This document shows positions 5,931 to 7,591 of a DNA stretch of 7,591 bases, piece by piece. How positions within the stretch are numbered: the stretch's first letter is position 1; each line of letters opens with the position of its first letter. Made by a program: the position numbers and the translations under genes. Below the pieces are notes generated by a model. The model was not told where the DNA came from. It saw nothing but the letters and a program-made list of their open reading frames with translations, and made no database searches. The DNA is from Reyranella sp. (lineage in GTDB: Bacteria; Pseudomonadota; Alphaproteobacteria; Reyranellales; Reyranellaceae): assembly GCA_030681635.1 (NCBI GenBank), contig JAUXRT010000168.1:1-7591 (forward strand), in the 5' to 3' direction.

Positions 5931-6640
5931 TGGGCCGCCAGCGAAACAGCCGTGCGTTCGTCGCTGACCACGATGCCGTCGGCAATGCGCAGGATGCGGT
6001 CGCAGCGTTCGGCCAGCGCGAGATCGTGGGTGATCAGGATCAGGGTCGCAGCGTCCGCGCGCGCCAGTTCGAACAGCAGGTCCATGACCTGCTTGCCGGT
6101 GGTGCCGTCGAGATTGCCGGTGGGCTCGTCGGCCAGCAGGAGCCTGGGCCGGCCGACGAAGGCGCGCGCCACGGCAACGCGCTGCTGCTCGCCGCCCGAG
6201 AGCTGGGCCGGATAGTGGCCGATGCGGTGGCCGAGACCGACCCGCTTCAGCGCTGCTTCGGCCAGCTCGAAGGCATCGCCACGGCCGGCGAATTCGAGCG
6301 GCAGCGCCACGTTCTCGTGCGCCGTCATGGTCGGGATGAGGTGGAAGCCCTGGAACACGATGCCGATGTGGTCGCGCCGCAGCCGGGCGCGGTCGTCGTC
6401 GTCGAGCGGCCCGAGATCGCGGCCGGCGACCTCGACCTTGCCCGACGTGGCACGCACAAGCCCGCCCGCCACCATCATCAGGCTCGACTTGCCGGCACCC
6501 GACGGCCCCACCACCGCCGCAATCTCGCCCGCTGCAATGTCGAGAGTGATGCCGCGCAGGATATTGACCGTGCCGGCATCGCTTGCCATGTCGAGATGGA
6601 CGTCGGTGAGGCGGACGATGACTTTGTCGGTGGCTGTCAA
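5927..6640 (-). CDS. ybbA: ABC transporter ATP-binding protein, YbbA-like (LolD/MacB type)
   Basis: A 237-residue cytoplasmic ATPase with every nucleotide-binding motif intact: Walker A GPSGAGKS (45-52), Q-loop Gln97 in IVFQGFHLIPTMTAHENV, signature LSGGEQQRVAVARA (147-160), Walker B LLLADEP (167-173) with catalytic Glu172, D-loop NLD (176-178), and switch His205 in ILITHDL. FQGFHLIPTMTAHENVALPL and ADEPTGNLD are typical of the LolD/MacB/YbbA group that drives FtsX-fold permeases. It should dimerise and power the permease encoded next, whose start codon overlaps this stop. The start is a TTG at 6640, supported by GGAG five bases upstream and by good alignment of the N terminus (VIVRLTDVHLDM) with YbbA proteins; the next ATG (6589) would cut into the first beta strand. 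Only 21 bp separate this start from that of the divergent tesA-like gene. Confidence 0.95.
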   Translation of the reverse strand: MTATDKVIVRLTDVHLDMASDAGTVNILRGITLDIAAGEIAAVVGPSGAGKSSLMMVAGGLVRATSGKVEVAGRDLGPLDDDDRARLRRDHIGIVFQGFHLIPTMTAHENVALPLEFAGRGDAFELAEAALKRVGLGHRIGHYPAQLSGGEQQRVAVARAFVGRPRLLLADEPTGNLDGTTGKQVMDLLFELARADAATLILITHDLALAERCDRILRIADGIVVSDERTAVSLAAQ

Positions 6641-6645
6641 GAAAG

Positions 6646-6649
6646 CTCC
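6646..6649 (-). promoter_or_regulatory. Shine-Dalgarno GGAG deciding the TTG start of the ybbA-like gene
   Basis: GGAG on the minus strand ends five bases before the TTG at 6640. No in-frame ATG or GTG lies nearby with a comparable site. Confidence 0.6.
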
Positions 6650-6661
6650 GGGTAAGGAACG

Positions 6662-7372
6662 ATGATCTTCGGCACTGGATATGGTGGTTTTGCGGCAAGG
6701 GTCAATTCACAGATCGCGGCGCTGCTGGCGCTTGTCCTGTGTCTGGCGGCCGTTACAGGGCACGCACAAAGCGGGCCGGCACAAAACGGACCGGTCAAGA
6801 TCGCCGTCCTGGGTGACAGCCTGGCGGCCGGCTATGGGGTGAGCCCTCAGCAGGCCTTCCCGGTCCGCCTGCAGGCAGCCCTGCAAAAGCAGGCGCGCAA
6901 CGTCACCCTCCTCAATCACGGCGTCTCGGGCGACACCACGGCAGGTGGCGTCGAGCGCATCGACTGGATGCTGGCCGACAAGCCCGACATCGTGCTGGTC
7001 GAGCTCGGCGCCAACGATGCGCTCCGCGGCTCCGACCCGGCCGGCACCGAGCGCAATCTCGACGCCATCATCACCAAACTCAAAGACGCCGGTGTGACGG
7101 TGTGGCTGGCCGGCATGCTGGCGCCGCGCAACTACGGCCCGGAATACGCCGCCCAGTTCGACGGTCTCTACAAGCGGCTCGCGGAAAAGCACAAGGTGCC
7201 GCTCTATCCCTTCTTCCTCGACGGCGTGGCGCAGGATCCGGCGCTCAACCAGGCCGACGGCATCCATCCCAATCCGCGCGGCGTCGACGTCGTGGTCGAG
7301 CGCATCCTGCCCTTCATCACCAAGAACCTCGACGATCATGCCGCGTCTGTTCGTAGCCCTGCCCGTCCCTGA
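6662..7372 (+). CDS. tesA: Periplasmic GDSL esterase / lysophospholipase, TesA-like (SGNH hydrolase)
   Basis: A 236-residue exported serine hydrolase that cleaves esters or thioesters such as acyl-CoA, aryl esters or lysophospholipids. The N terminus is a signal peptide: a short basic start, hydrophobic residues 17-32, and probable cleavage after Ala35 (GHA|QS). All SGNH blocks are present: GDSLAAGYG (51-59) with nucleophile Ser53, NHGVSGDTT with Gly90, ELGANDALRG with Asn118, and ADGIHPN with Asp199 and His202. The oxyanion-hole residues and the Asp/His pair are intact, so it should be active. The ATG at 6662 is the only usable start; AAGGA lies three bases upstream, which is a tight spacing. 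It lies divergently beside ybbA-ybbP, as in E. coli. The last 12 codons (from 7338 on) overlap the thpR-like gene and encode a tail (DHAASVRSPARP) that does not look conserved in the family. Confidence 0.94.
   Translation: MIFGTGYGGFAARVNSQIAALLALVLCLAAVTGHAQSGPAQNGPVKIAVLGDSLAAGYGVSPQQAFPVRLQAALQKQARNVTLLNHGVSGDTTAGGVERIDWMLADKPDIVLVELGANDALRGSDPAGTERNLDAIITKLKDAGVTVWLAGMLAPRNYGPEYAAQFDGLYKRLAEKHKVPLYPFFLDGVAQDPALNQADGIHPNPRGVDVVVERILPFITKNLDDHAASVRSPARP
6676..6705 (-). promoter_or_regulatory. Candidate promoter of the ybbA-ybbP operon inside the tesA-like gene
   Basis: On the minus strand TTGACC (6705-6700; five of six -35 positions) is followed after 18 bp by TATCCA (6681-6676; three of six -10 positions). 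It would start transcription about 30 bases before the TTG of the ATPase gene, and it lies within the signal-peptide codons of the divergent esterase gene. The weak -10 box makes this tentative. Confidence 0.3.
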
Positions 7373-7591
7373 GGAGATCGCCGACGAACTGGCGGCGCTG
7401 CAGTCGGGCGTGCCCGATGCGCGCTGGCAGACGATGGAGAACCTCCACGTCACGCTCTGCTTCTGCGACGAGGTCCAGGGCGCGGTCATGCGCGACCTCG
7501 AGGAGGAGCTGTCGGACATCGCCGGGCCACGTTTTTCGCTGACCTTGGCGGGCGTCGAGCAGTTCAGCACCGGCAAGCAGCCACGCGCCCT
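7338..7591 (+). CDS. thpR: RNA 2',3'-cyclic phosphodiesterase, ThpR/LigT type, N-terminal part (runs off right edge)
   Basis: 84 complete codons are visible, beginning MPRLFVALPVPEEIADELAA, the usual ThpR/LigT N terminus. Trp30 and the first HxTx catalytic motif HVTL (37-40) in MENLHVTLCF follow. The second HxTx motif would lie beyond the window. The family hydrolyses 2',3'-cyclic phosphate ends of RNA in the cytoplasm, and some members were first noted as 2'-5' RNA ligases. The usual F-L-G after the HxTL motif reads FCDEV here, a small departure. The ATG at 7338 lies within the last codons of the tesA-like gene, in the +1 frame relative to it, giving a 35-bp overlap, and no strong Shine-Dalgarno sequence is seen. 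It is therefore probably translated by coupling to the esterase gene. Confidence 0.88.
   Translation, partial: MPRLFVALPVPEEIADELAALQSGVPDARWQTMENLHVTLCFCDEVQGAVMRDLEEELSDIAGPRFSLTLAGVEQFSTGKQPRA

Noticed and set aside
3375..6215. 946-codon plus-strand open frame opposite the permease and ATPase genes
   Set aside because: Its translation is dominated by Arg, Gln, Ala, His and Asp with no domain, and the opposite strand carries two intact recognised genes. Long antisense frames are expected from strong G/C third-position bias.
6564..6592. Candidate tesA promoter TTGACC plus 17 bp inside ybbA
   Set aside because: The -10 position reads CATGTC, which matches the consensus poorly, and no better pair was found closer to the gene.
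5931..6698. Upstream in-frame extension of the permease (open to 6698)
   Set aside because: It would overlap the whole ATPase gene in another frame, and its residues have no family likeness. The ATGA overlap at 5927-5930 and the normal permease N terminus fix the start at 5930.
6707..7576. 289-codon minus-strand frame opposite the esterase and thpR-like genes
   Set aside because: No recognisable domain, and the plus strand shows complete GDSL and HxTx motifs.

Overview
The window reads as ordinary chromosomal DNA from a high-GC proteobacterium, most likely an alphaproteobacterium. This rests on the strong G/C bias at third codon positions, a DUF4169 small protein (a family I associate with Alphaproteobacteria), and the make-up of the core genes. 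The genus cannot be named from the sequence. I see no mobile element, CRISPR array, tRNA or rRNA, and no sharp composition change suggesting recent transfer. Only the short leader upstream of the BI-1 gene is clearly AT-richer than its surroundings.

Layout, left to right: (1) the N-terminal part of an AsmA-family membrane-anchored protein on the minus strand, running off the left edge; (2) divergent from it, a 62-residue DUF4169 protein on the plus strand; (3) a minus-strand block of a Bax-inhibitor-1/YccA membrane protein (3279-2536), a NhaA Na+/H+ antiporter (2464-1298) and an HxlR-type regulator (1258-752); (4) a minus-strand ABC exporter pair, ATPase YbbA-like (6640-5927) and FtsX-fold permease YbbP-like (5930-3414), joined by an ATGA overlap; (5) divergent from it, a plus-strand TesA-like GDSL esterase (6662-7372) overlapping the start of a ThpR/LigT-type RNA 2',3'-cyclic phosphodiesterase that runs off the right edge.

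The ybbA-ybbP pair next to a divergent tesA is the same arrangement as in E. coli, and it supports all three identifications. The ATPase and permease should form one inner-membrane complex that acts on periplasmic or membrane-embedded substrates without a classical transported ligand, and the esterase is exported to the periplasm. The BI-1 protein and NhaA are both pH-sensitive ion-handling membrane protein families, so that block may serve ion and pH homeostasis. A strong intrinsic terminator separates them, however, so they are probably not one simple transcription unit.

The most informative small-scale features are three. The terminator stem after the BI-1 gene has a T-tract that swallows the first possible nhaA start codon, which moves the likely start to a GTG at 2464. 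A 16-bp perfect palindrome sits between candidate -35 and -10 boxes so close to the HxlR start that the mRNA would be almost leaderless. Only 21 bp separate the divergent ybbA and tesA starts. I found no convincing undescribed system; the regulatory architecture is the part worth a second look.
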